The notes under the pieces are model-generated. The model was not told where the DNA came from. It saw only the letters and a program-made list of their open reading frames with translations, and made no database searches. The position numbers and the translations under genes were made by a program. DNA of 19,007 bases from Casp-actino8 sp037147055 (GTDB lineage Bacteria > Actinomycetota > Acidimicrobiia > Acidimicrobiales > Ilumatobacteraceae), in NCBI GenBank assembly GCA_037147055.1, contig JBAWVW010000032.1:1-19007 (forward strand). Reading direction: 5' to 3'. Shown here in pieces: positions 7,119 to 13,081 of this stretch; the first letter of the stretch is position 1, and each line of letters begins with the position of its first letter.

Positions 7119-7919
7119 GTGCTTGCCGAGCAAATGATCAATACCCATCTCTATAACTTGGCCGACTTGGCCTTCATTGAGCAGTGCGCGCAACAGATGA
7201 GCAACGAAGGGGTGTGTATTCTGCCCGAGTTTTTGAACCCGCAAGCGGTTCAAGTTGTGCAGCACGAGGCAGACGAACTCATTCCCGTCGCATTTCGTTC
7301 CTCGTCGAATGCGACGCCGTATCTTGGACCAGCAAACGAAGAATTTCCTGTCGGTCACCCGCGTCGCACTTTGACCCAGGGTTCTGTCGAAGTCATCGCC
7401 TATGACCAGTTTCGCGCCGATGATTCGCTCCGTGCGTTATATGAATGGGAACCACTACTGGAATTCATTCGTGGGTGCTTAGGTCTCCAAAAGTTGTATC
7501 GCTATGGCGATCCATTTGGCGCTTTGAACTTGGCGGTCATGCGCTCTGGCGATTCTCTGGGTTGGCATTTTGATATGGCCGATTTTGTTGTGTCGATTGC
7601 GATTCAGTCGTCGATCAAGGGCGGCGAGTTCGAAAACGCCAAGCAAATCAGGTCACATGATGATGAGAACTACCCAACGGTTCAACGCGTCTTAAATGAT
7701 CAGTCACCAAATCTGGTGCGCACCGAACCAATGACCCCAGGAACTTTGATGTTATTTAATGGTCGCTGGAGTATGCATCGAGTGACAGCAATTGAAGGAG
7801 AACGGGCGCGCTACGTTGCTCTCTTGGCGTACGACACCAAGCCGAACACTGACTCGTCTGAGACTTTAAAAATGTCGCGCTACGGACGTCTACCGAGCTC
7901 TATAAAGAACACGCGTTAG
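7119..7919 (+). CDS. 2-oxoglutarate/Fe(II)-dependent oxygenase
   Basis: A protein of about 266 residues with the facial triad of the 2OG-Fe(II) dioxygenase superfamily. His150 and Asp152 lie in GWHFDMADF, the distal His220 in SMHRV, and Arg231 (GERARY), eleven residues further, is placed to bind 2-oxoglutarate. GGEFE follows the HxD motif, as in a group of small-molecule oxygenases that, from memory, also includes amino-acid halogenases of the BesD/HalD kind. Those halogenases lack the Asp that is kept here, so hydroxylation or oxidative demethylation is expected instead. The substrate is unknown. The start at GTG 7119 is chosen from the -10 spacing; ATG 7134 (261 residues) is the alternative. 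The fae homologue begins about ten bases after the stop, which suggests one operon and a link to formaldehyde. Confidence 0.8.
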   Translation: MLAEQMINTHLYNLADLAFIEQCAQQMSNEGVCILPEFLNPQAVQVVQHEADELIPVAFRSSSNATPYLGPANEEFPVGHPRRTLTQGSVEVIAYDQFRADDSLRALYEWEPLLEFIRGCLGLQKLYRYGDPFGALNLAVMRSGDSLGWHFDMADFVVSIAIQSSIKGGEFENAKQIRSHDDENYPTVQRVLNDQSPNLVRTEPMTPGTLMLFNGRWSMHRVTAIEGERARYVALLAYDTKPNTDSSETLKMSRYGRLPSSIKNTR

Positions 7920-7929
7920 GAGATTGATG

Positions 7930-8442
7930 ATGAAAAAAACTTTTCAAGTTGGTGAAGGATTTTTTGGCGAGGGAGTCAACGCCGCGCATATCAACACTGT
8001 GTTAGGTCATAAAAGTGGTCCTGCTGGAATTTCTTTTATAAATTCTTTGGCGTCACCAACGATTGGTCATATCCCTTTTTTGGTCGTGTGGAAACCCAAT
8101 ATGCCGGTCTCGCCGGCGACCTTGTTCGTCAACAAGGCAGCCATTGCGGGGGAGCGACATGGTGAATTGACATGGGGTGCGGCACAGGCAGGTGTGGCCC
8201 ATGGAGTGACTGAATTCAGCGCCGAGGGATTCAAAAAAATCGGCTCATCGGACGCATTTGTCCTGCTCACAGCCGTGTGGGTGAATCCAGAGGCCGATGA
8301 TGAGCGAGCTATTTACGCCAATAATCGTTTCGCAACTTTGGCGGCTCTGCGCCAAGGAGCAGCCACTTCTCAGGAGTCAAAAGCGCTTCTTGATTTTCGA
8401 TCTGGGGGCGTTGCGGCCAACCCTTACTTCGGTGGCAACTGA
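7930..8442 (+). CDS. fae: Formaldehyde-activating enzyme (Fae) family protein
   Basis: A 170-residue protein that follows the Fae family from end to end: GEGFFGEGVNAAHIN at 8-21, with His20 at the place of the catalytic histidine of Methylorubrum Fae; GPAGISFINSLASPTIGHIPFL; WKPNMPVSPATLFVNKAAI, matching the Fae segment APNLPCKPNTLMFNK; then GAAQAGVAHGV and ANNRFATLAALRQ. Classical Fae condenses formaldehyde with tetrahydromethanopterin; Fae-like paralogues may have other roles. The ATG at 7930 lies seven bases after AGGAG (7918-7922), a better fit than TTG 7924 or ATG 7927. It sits directly behind an oxygenase able in principle to release formaldehyde. No other methanopterin-pathway gene is in the window, so the C1 carrier used here is an open question. 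Confidence 0.85.
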   Translation: MKKTFQVGEGFFGEGVNAAHINTVLGHKSGPAGISFINSLASPTIGHIPFLVVWKPNMPVSPATLFVNKAAIAGERHGELTWGAAQAGVAHGVTEFSAEGFKKIGSSDAFVLLTAVWVNPEADDERAIYANNRFATLAALRQGAATSQESKALLDFRSGGVAANPYFGGN

Positions 8443-8498
8443 CTCGCGGACTGTTCATGTTCTTGCGCGAGCCCCTCTCGCAGGACTTTCGCGATATT

Positions 8499-8520
8499 TC
8501 CCCTTGCATTAGGGGGTTGT
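8499..8520 (+). terminator. Small hairpin downstream of fae, possible terminator
   Basis: CCCCT at 8500-8504 pairs with AGGGG at 8511-8515 around a six-base loop, and a short T-containing stretch (GTTGTTAT) follows. The stem is short and the tail is not a true T-run. The position between fae and the next gene on the same strand fits termination. The remaining bases of the 187-base gap show no other element I can support. Confidence 0.3.
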
Positions 8521-8629
8521 TATCGGTCAGAATGACAAGCATGTAGTTAGACGGGTGGCTTGGCCCTGCGAGTTTCGCGGACAGAACCACCCTTGAGTGA
8601 CCTGCGGGTCAGGATGGCAAGGCAGCCAT

Positions 8630-8893
8630 ATGAACGAACCAATGATCGACAACAACTGGCAAAATGACGCGAACTGTCTTGGTGTGGACCCCGACCTCTT
8701 TTTCCCTGAGCGTGGAGCGTCAACTCGAGAAGCCAAGGAAGTTTGCAAGGGTTGCGTCGTGCGCATGGAGTGTTTGGAATATGCCCTAGTGAATGGCGAA
8801 AAGTTCGGCATTTGGGGCGGACTATCAGAGCGTGAGCGTCGCCGTCTGCGTCGCCAACGTGCTCAGTCAAATCGCCGTATCGCCACTGCCTGA
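8630..8893 (+). CDS. whiB2: WhiB2-like (WhmD-type) iron-sulfur transcriptional regulator
   Basis: An 87-residue WhiB protein, an actinobacteria-specific regulator that carries a 4Fe-4S cluster and contacts the principal sigma factor. The four cluster cysteines are Cys16, Cys39, Cys42 and Cys48 (C-x22-C-x2-C-x5-C). They are followed by the GIWGGLSERERRRLRR segment: the beta-turn plus a basic DNA-binding tail. The stretch FFPERGASTREAKEVC and the turn resemble WhiB2/WhmD, which in other actinobacteria acts in septation and cell division, more than WhiB1. The start ATG 8630 has AAGG seven bases upstream; ATG 8642 is an alternative, and an upstream GTG/ATG extension is unlikely. It is convergent with the formimidoyltransferase gene, seven bases apart. 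Assignment to the WhiB2 branch is by eye. Confidence 0.9.
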   Translation: MNEPMIDNNWQNDANCLGVDPDLFFPERGASTREAKEVCKGCVVRMECLEYALVNGEKFGIWGGLSERERRRLRRQRAQSNRRIATA

Positions 8894-8900
8894 TCTGGTT

Positions 8901-9728
8901 TTACAAGTGGTAGCCGCGTGAGCGGCGATATTCGATCGTCGTCTCAATGCCGAGATCTAGTTTGTCCCAACGTTCGGAAGAAATTTTCTTCAACGCGGCT
9001 TCGCTCAGTAAACCAACTAACTCACAATGATCAATATCAGCCTGCATAAATGGGACTAATTGGGCGATGCGGTCAAAAGCGATATCAGGTCCGATACGAA
9101 GCGGATCAATTAAATTCATACTGATTTGCCAACGATCGCCAACCTTGAGTGCGAGTGTACGAATACCATCTCCGCGTACTTGGCGTGCTAGAGCGTGAGC
9201 TGTCTCAGCGCTTGTATCGTCACTCATCCACACGTTGTAGGCAACTAATAAGCCGCGCGCCCCAACGCACATCGCTCCAGCAGTTGAGTGTCCGTCGGGA
9301 CCACCGCAATCGGGCATCAACGACGACCACGCTTGGCGCCGAATGTCAGGCAATGACTTTTCAGTGCCGTATAAAAAACACGGGACGCCGAGCGTCATTG
9401 CAGCCCACTCAGCGAACTCATCTCTGGCCTGTGTGGCTTCAATCATCGTTGAACCAACAAGTGGAACAAAGGGCACAACATCAACGACGCCGAGTCGCGG
9501 GTGCACGCCTTGGTGATTCTCGAGATGAAGCAGGTCAACTGCACATTGACTCAGTCTGCGCGGCGCAGAAATCCCGAGCAGAGTGAACACACTGCGGTTG
9601 TGATCGCCATCGATGTGGACATCGAGAAGATCCTCACCACAAGCTTCTGCAAGAGTGCTCAATATTCCCAGGTTGCGACCCTCGCTGATATTCACGACGC
9701 ACTCAAGCACGTCAGTACTGTGGCACAC
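8901..9728 (-). CDS. Glutamate formimidoyltransferase-like protein (FtcD N-terminal and central domain type)
   Basis: A 275-residue protein with the formiminotransferase fold: ECVVNISEGRN at 9-19, the DGDHNRSVFTLLG stretch near 40-52, HQGVHPRLGVVDVVPFVPL near 72-90 (H-x-G-x-H-P-R motif of the active-site region) and FLYGTEKSLPDIRR further on. Family members move a formimino group from formiminoglutamate to tetrahydrofolate. This one ends before any cyclodeaminase domain, as is common for stand-alone bacterial homologues, whose substrate is not always known. No histidine-degradation gene is nearby, so that role is unproven. The GTG start at 9728 is supported by AAGGAG six bases upstream (complement of 9735-9740). 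It is divergent from tatA and convergent with the whiB2-like gene. Confidence 0.85.
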   Translation of the reverse strand: MCHSTDVLECVVNISEGRNLGILSTLAEACGEDLLDVHIDGDHNRSVFTLLGISAPRRLSQCAVDLLHLENHQGVHPRLGVVDVVPFVPLVGSTMIEATQARDEFAEWAAMTLGVPCFLYGTEKSLPDIRRQAWSSLMPDCGGPDGHSTAGAMCVGARGLLVAYNVWMSDDTSAETAHALARQVRGDGIRTLALKVGDRWQISMNLIDPLRIGPDIAFDRIAQLVPFMQADIDHCELVGLLSEAALKKISSERWDKLDLGIETTIEYRRSRGYHL

Positions 9729-9796
9729 GGGTTGCTCCTTGTGCTGTTTGGTACGCCAGCACTCGCAAGGGGGTAGCCCTGATGAGATAAGGGTGC

Positions 9797-9802
9797 TACT
9801 CT
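9797..9802 (+). promoter_or_regulatory. -10 box (TACTCT) for a probably leaderless tatA transcript
   Basis: TACTCT ends six bases before the ATG of the tatA-like gene, the same hexamer and spacing as before the oxygenase gene. The six bases between (CAGGAA) contain AGGA but too close to the ATG to work well as a Shine-Dalgarno. Confidence 0.5.
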
Positions 9803-9808
9803 CAGGAA

Positions 9809-9985
9809 ATGATTGCTGGCATATTTGATGGACCTGAGGTCATTGTTGTACTCGTCGTGGTTTTGTTGCTTTTCGGAGGCGCACGCATCCCGAAGTTGGC
9901 TAGGAATCTCGGCCAGGTTCAAAAGGAATTTAAGAAGGGCTTGACCGAAGGCGCCAAGGACGACGACTCCTCAAAGTCTGAGTGA
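9809..9985 (+). CDS. tatA: Twin-arginine translocase subunit TatA/TatE-like
   Basis: A 58-residue protein that is easy to miss because of its size. A short N-terminus is followed by one hydrophobic segment (residues about 10-22, EVIVVLVVVLLLF). Next comes the FGGARIPKLARNLG hinge and amphipathic helix, with the phenylalanine-glycine pair at 22-23, then a lysine-rich stretch and an acidic, flexible tail (KDDDSSKSE). This is the hallmark layout of TatA/TatE, the pore-forming subunits that export folded proteins with TatC. TatB is less likely because the protein is very short. No tatC is present in the window. The gene stands alone between a divergent formimidoyltransferase gene and a convergent whiB gene, with its own -10 box. 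Confidence 0.9.
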   Translation: MIAGIFDGPEVIVVLVVVLLLFGGARIPKLARNLGQVQKEFKKGLTEGAKDDDSSKSE

Positions 9986-9989
9986 CCAC

Positions 9990-10011
9990 TTGCCGGTCTG
10001 AGGACCGGCAA
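9990..10011. terminator. Perfect 9-bp hairpin between convergent tatA and whiB genes, probable two-way terminator
   Basis: TTGCCGGTC at 9990-9998 and GACCGGCAA at 10003-10011 are perfect complements around a four-base loop, TGAG. The hairpin begins five bases after the tatA stop and ends 19 bases before the whiB stop. It is strong and GC-rich. No clean T-run follows on either strand, so whether it terminates by itself or only marks the gene ends is open. Confidence 0.6.
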
Positions 10012-10029
10012 CGGGTTGAAATTTTGGGC

Positions 10030-10281
10030 TCAGGCGGCGCGAACAGTGAGACGGCGTCTTTTGCCAATGCGGCGGCGCTCACGCTCGCTGCACCCGCCCC
10101 ACACGCCGTGGTCGATGTGGTTTTCCAGCGCATATTCCAAGCAGGGGACCGTCACCGAACAAGTAGCGCAGATTTTCCGGGCCTTGTCGACGCCAACCCC
10201 ATCGCTAGGGAAAAACGTGTTGGGTGAATAGGCGCGACAAGCGCCATCTGCCATCCAAGAGGCTATTGAGTCTTCATTCAT
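10030..10281 (-). CDS. WhiB-family iron-sulfur transcriptional regulator (second copy)
   Basis: An 83-residue WhiB protein with cluster cysteines Cys15, Cys38, Cys41 and Cys47 (C-x22-C-x2-C-x5-C). The turn GVWGGCSERERRR is followed by a very basic tail (GKRRRLTVRAA). The extra cysteine inside the turn (GGCS instead of the common GGLS or GGMS) is unusual. It differs from the WhiB2-like protein upstream throughout, so they are not a recent duplication, and I cannot place it in a numbered WhiB group with confidence. The ATG at 10281 is preceded by AAGGAG (complement of 10291-10296) at nine bases. The intergenic region in front of it holds a perfect inverted repeat that could be an operator. It is divergent from the small gene before ppk. 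Confidence 0.9.
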   Translation of the reverse strand: MNEDSIASWMADGACRAYSPNTFFPSDGVGVDKARKICATCSVTVPCLEYALENHIDHGVWGGCSERERRRIGKRRRLTVRAA

Positions 10282-10566
10282 GTTGTATTTCTCCTTGTGC
10301 GAAGGTGGTTTCCGCCCGCTTCGCCCTCTGAGAAGTCGATGACTCCCTAGTCACTATGAGACGTTCATAGTGAACCCGTGAGTTCCCAACCACGATCAGT
10401 TAAGCACGCCAATGAGCCCAGAACCAGTCAGGGTCGGTTCTCACGGGGCAATGTCGCCGATAGAGTTTGCCTGACCAGCACTTTCCCTAGAAAGATATTT
10501 TTGGTTTCGCCGCCAAAGAACGCCTTTTGGGGCAAGTTTCGGTCTTTGACCAAGAAGGAGTTCGCC
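10282..10566. promoter_or_regulatory. Divergent control region between whiB and the pre-ppk gene
   Basis: This 285-base gap separates two divergent genes, so it should hold two promoters. It contains the whiB Shine-Dalgarno (10291-10296, minus strand), the inverted repeat at 10351-10373 and the strong Shine-Dalgarno AAGGAG at 10555-10560 for the plus-strand gene. An eight-base pair of distant complements, CCCGTGAG at 10375 and CTCACGGG at 10440, and a TATTTT at 10496-10501 are also seen. The TATTTT could be a -10 box, but it lacks a good -35 partner. The frame upstream of 10567 stays open to 10378, yet its composition gives no sign of coding. Confidence 0.45.
10351..10373. repeat. Perfect inverted repeat, candidate operator
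   Basis: TCACTATGA (10351-10359) and TCATAGTGA (10365-10373) are exact reverse complements separated by GACGT. The right arm is also part of a shorter palindrome, GTTCATAGTGAAC (10363-10375). The repeat is 78 to 91 bases upstream of the whiB ATG and about 190 bases upstream of the pre-ppk gene. Its symmetry and lack of a T-run suggest a site for a dimeric regulator, not a terminator. The regulator is unknown. Confidence 0.6.
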
Positions 10567-10836
10567 ATGTCAGATGTCCAGACCTCACATGAACCCGCAC
10601 GTGCCCACGTCCGCATCGTGTTTCTCGGACCGGTGTCACCGCACTGGGACATCGTGGGCGATTTTGGTGATCGGACCGTCATTGAGGAATTCCGTACGCG
10701 AGCCATGGCACGTTTAGTTCTATTGCCTTATACCGATCCCCAGTTCAAGCGCAACCGTGAGCGAATTGCGCGAGACGGAGAACGTGAAAACGTCACTGTC
10801 GAATGGGATCTTGGATTTGACGAGGATATTTCCTGA
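10567..10836 (+). CDS. Small protein of unknown function upstream of ppk
   Basis: An 89-residue soluble protein that I do not recognise. The ATG at 10567 is fixed by AAGGAG six bases upstream, in preference to the longer open frame starting near 10378. The sequence shows a hydrophobic strand-like segment HVRIVFLGPVSPHWDIVG, a probable helix DRTVIEEFRTRAMARLVLL, a charged stretch QFKRNRERIARDGEREN and a final strand VTVEWDLGF with an acidic tail. There is no signal peptide, membrane segment, cysteine pair or known catalytic motif, and a compact alpha/beta fold is only a guess. It ends 28 bases before ppk on the same strand and is likely co-transcribed with it, which suggests, without proof, a role connected with polyphosphate. 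Confidence 0.75.
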   Translation: MSDVQTSHEPARAHVRIVFLGPVSPHWDIVGDFGDRTVIEEFRTRAMARLVLLPYTDPQFKRNRERIARDGERENVTVEWDLGFDEDIS

Positions 10837-10864
10837 ACATCCGGTAAACAAGAGCGCACCGTGA

Positions 10865-12952
10865 GTGGTGTCACTATTGAATGGGATCCCAGTGGATCAT
10901 CGTTTATTAAACCGAGAACTGAGTTGGCTTGACTTCAATGAGCGCGTCTTGCGCTTGGCCACTGAACCAGGGATCCCACTTCTTGAACGGCTGAAGTTCT
11001 GCGCCATCTTCTCCTCCAACTTGGATGAGTTCTTTCAGGTTCGTGTTGCCGCGATGAAAGCTCAAGAAGCCGCCGGCATCACCTCGCTGTTGCCCGATGG
11101 CCTCACACCTGCGCAACAATTGGCGCAGGTTCTTGAGCGGGTCCAAGAATTATGTCAACGGCAACAACGTTTGTTGTTTGATGTCCTGCTTCCGCAACTG
11201 AAGCGCGAAGGTATTGAGTTATGCGAATGGCACGAACTATCAGAATCGGAAGTCGCTTATCTCAAAGATTTTTATGATCATCGGATATTTCCGATTCTCA
11301 CGCCTCTGGCCGTTGATCCGGCGCACCCCTTTCCGTATGTGTCAAATCTCGCCTTTAGCGTGGCGACCATTGTCCGCAATCCCCTCACCGGTGAGCAGCG
11401 GTTTGCCAGAGTCAAAGTTCCTACTCTTTTCCCACGACTTTTGGTGCTACCTGGTGGGAGTAGATTCATACCAGTTGAGACAGTAATCATTGAGTTTCTA
11501 GCGAGTCTTTTCCCTGGTATGGAAACAGATGAGGCGACGATTTTTCGTGTCACACGTAATGCCGACTTGGCCCTTGAGGATGAAGATGCCGAGGATTTGT
11601 TACAAGCCGTTGAGGTTGAGTTACGCAAGCGTCGATACGGACGTGCAGTCCGTCTTGAGATTGACCACCGGGCATCAACCAAGATGCGCGAGTTGTTGAT
11701 CACTGAGCATGATCTCAGCGAAAAAGATGTATTCGCTGTTGATGGGCTCGTTGATCCCGCATGCCTCTGGCAAATGCATGCGGTTGATCGCAACGATCTC
11801 AAGGATGATCAATGGCAGCCCGTGACCGCTGGTCGATTAGCGGCAGCCGAAGAATCTGGTCGCTCAATTTTCGCAGTTGTTCGAGAGCGCGCCTTGCTGC
11901 TGCATCATCCGTACGAAAGCTTCGCTAGTTCCGTTGAAGAGTTTGTTGCACAAGCCGCTGGCGACCCGCGTGTTCAAAGTATCAAGATGACCTTGTACCG
12001 CACCAGTGGAGATAGTCCCATCGCTCAGCATCTCATTTTGGCTGCGGAACGTGGAGTTCAAGTGGCGGTGTTGGTGGAACTTAAGGCTCGCTTTGATGAG
12101 GCCACCAATGTGACGTGGGCGAAGGCTTTAGAGCGCGCCGGGGTCCACGTGGTTTACGGTTTGGTGGGATTAAAAACTCATGCCAAATGTGTTTTGGTGG
12201 TGCGCGAAGACAATGACGGATTACGCCGTTATGCGCACCTTGGTACAGGTAACTACAACTCTCGAACAGCACGGTTATACGAAGATCTTGGTTACATCAC
12301 ATGTGAACCCGATATCACCGCTGATGCTGCTCAGCTGTTTAATCATCTCACGGGCTATAGCCGTGAGGTGAAATACAGTCGCCTCATTGTTGCCCCGCAC
12401 CAATTGCGTTCACGGTTAATTGAGTTGATCCGCAACGAAGGCGATATGGGCGAGAGAGGTCATGTCACGATCAAGGTGAACTCACTGGCCGATACGGAAA
12501 TGGTCAACGAGTTATACGCCGTGAGTCAAAAAGGGGTCAAGGTCAACTTGATCATCAGAGGTCTATGTTGTTTGCGCGCCGGCGTCCCTGGTCTGAGTGA
12601 GAATATCCGGGTACGCTCAGTTTTAGGTCGCTACCTCGAGCATTCACGGGTTTTTCGGTTTGGCAATGGTCAAGGGGAAAACCAGCCCTTACACCTCATC
12701 GGTTCAGCAGATTTGATGGGCAGAAATCTTGACAAACGCGTCGAAGTACTCACCCCACTGTCACACCCCAAACACCAGGAGTGGTTGGATAAGACATTGA
12801 CCACCTTGTTGGCAGATGATGTCCCAGCATTTGAACTCATGCCCGATGATTCATGGATGCGAGTCGGTCCAACCCTGTTTGAACCGCATTCCCAGAGACT
12901 TTTGTATGAATGGGCGGCACACCGGCAAACTCGGCGCAATCCGCGCGATTAA
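10865..12952 (+). CDS. ppk1: Polyphosphate kinase 1
   Basis: A 695-residue PPK1, which reversibly builds inorganic polyphosphate from ATP. The N-terminal domain shows LNRELSWLDFNERVL and SNLDEFFQVRVAAMKAQ, and the head domain ILTPLAVDPAHPFP. The catalytic domains carry IKMTLYRTSGDSPIA, VELKARFDEATNVTWAKALE and GLKTHAKCVLVVR. His439 in the last is the expected phosphorylated histidine, and His593 in EHSRVFRFGNG is the second conserved histidine. GTGNYNSRTARLYEDLG and GSADLMGRNLDKRVEVLTP complete the phospholipase-D-like half. Length and motifs are normal. The start is uncertain: GTG 10865 is listed, GTG 10868 and TTG 10877 are possible, and there is no strong Shine-Dalgarno. It follows the small unknown gene and precedes the pst region, which suits a phosphate-storage role. 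Confidence 0.95.
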   Translation: MVSLLNGIPVDHRLLNRELSWLDFNERVLRLATEPGIPLLERLKFCAIFSSNLDEFFQVRVAAMKAQEAAGITSLLPDGLTPAQQLAQVLERVQELCQRQQRLLFDVLLPQLKREGIELCEWHELSESEVAYLKDFYDHRIFPILTPLAVDPAHPFPYVSNLAFSVATIVRNPLTGEQRFARVKVPTLFPRLLVLPGGSRFIPVETVIIEFLASLFPGMETDEATIFRVTRNADLALEDEDAEDLLQAVEVELRKRRYGRAVRLEIDHRASTKMRELLITEHDLSEKDVFAVDGLVDPACLWQMHAVDRNDLKDDQWQPVTAGRLAAAEESGRSIFAVVRERALLLHHPYESFASSVEEFVAQAAGDPRVQSIKMTLYRTSGDSPIAQHLILAAERGVQVAVLVELKARFDEATNVTWAKALERAGVHVVYGLVGLKTHAKCVLVVREDNDGLRRYAHLGTGNYNSRTARLYEDLGYITCEPDITADAAQLFNHLTGYSREVKYSRLIVAPHQLRSRLIELIRNEGDMGERGHVTIKVNSLADTEMVNELYAVSQKGVKVNLIIRGLCCLRAGVPGLSENIRVRSVLGRYLEHSRVFRFGNGQGENQPLHLIGSADLMGRNLDKRVEVLTPLSHPKHQEWLDKTLTTLLADDVPAFELMPDDSWMRVGPTLFEPHSQRLLYEWAAHRQTRRNPRD

Positions 12953-12977
12953 GCCGCACCCAACATGTTGCTAGTCG

Positions 12978-13021
12978 TTAACCTTTTGTTCATCTGAACA
13001 TAAGGTGAACGAAAGGTGTCC
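12978..13021. promoter_or_regulatory. PHO box (four 11-bp units) upstream of pstS
   Basis: The 44 bases can be cut into 11-bp units. On the minus strand they contain GTTCACC and GTTCAGA in 11-bp phase, and on the plus strand GTTCATCTGAAC is itself palindromic. The 11-bp direct-repeat layout with a GTTCACC core is what is known of PhoP-type PHO boxes in actinobacteria. Bases 12978-12999 recur nearly unchanged before phoU2. A TANNNT hexamer (TAGTGT, 13026-13031) stands just downstream, so the box covers the place of a -35 element, as for an activator that replaces it. Confidence 0.65.
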
Positions 13022-13081
13022 TTCTTAGTGTTTTCACTGCATGTTGAACATCGCTTGCCTTTAACTAAAGGAGAAATTTAG

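Noticed and set aside
7119..7919. Oxygenase as a radical halogenase
   Set aside because: The triad aspartate (Asp152) is present; halogenases of this superfamily have a small residue there to make room for the halide.
8526..8536. GTCA-GAA-TGAC mini inverted repeat and loose promoter hexamers before the whiB2-like gene
   Set aside because: Arms of four bases are expected by chance, and no -35/-10 pair with proper spacing and sequence could be defended.
10378..10566. 63-codon upstream extension of the small gene before ppk
   Set aside because: The frame is open, but AAGGAG at 10555-10560 points to the ATG at 10567 and the extension covers the divergent control region.
10374..10566. Riboswitch or structured RNA leader before the small gene and ppk
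   Set aside because: Some distant complements exist (for example CCCGTGAG with CTCACGGG, 57 bases apart), but no known riboswitch core or expression platform was recognised.
12961..12970. Ten-base palindrome CAACATGTTG after ppk
   Set aside because: Too short to serve as a terminator stem and with no second copy found near other genes; probably chance, although an operator half cannot be excluded.
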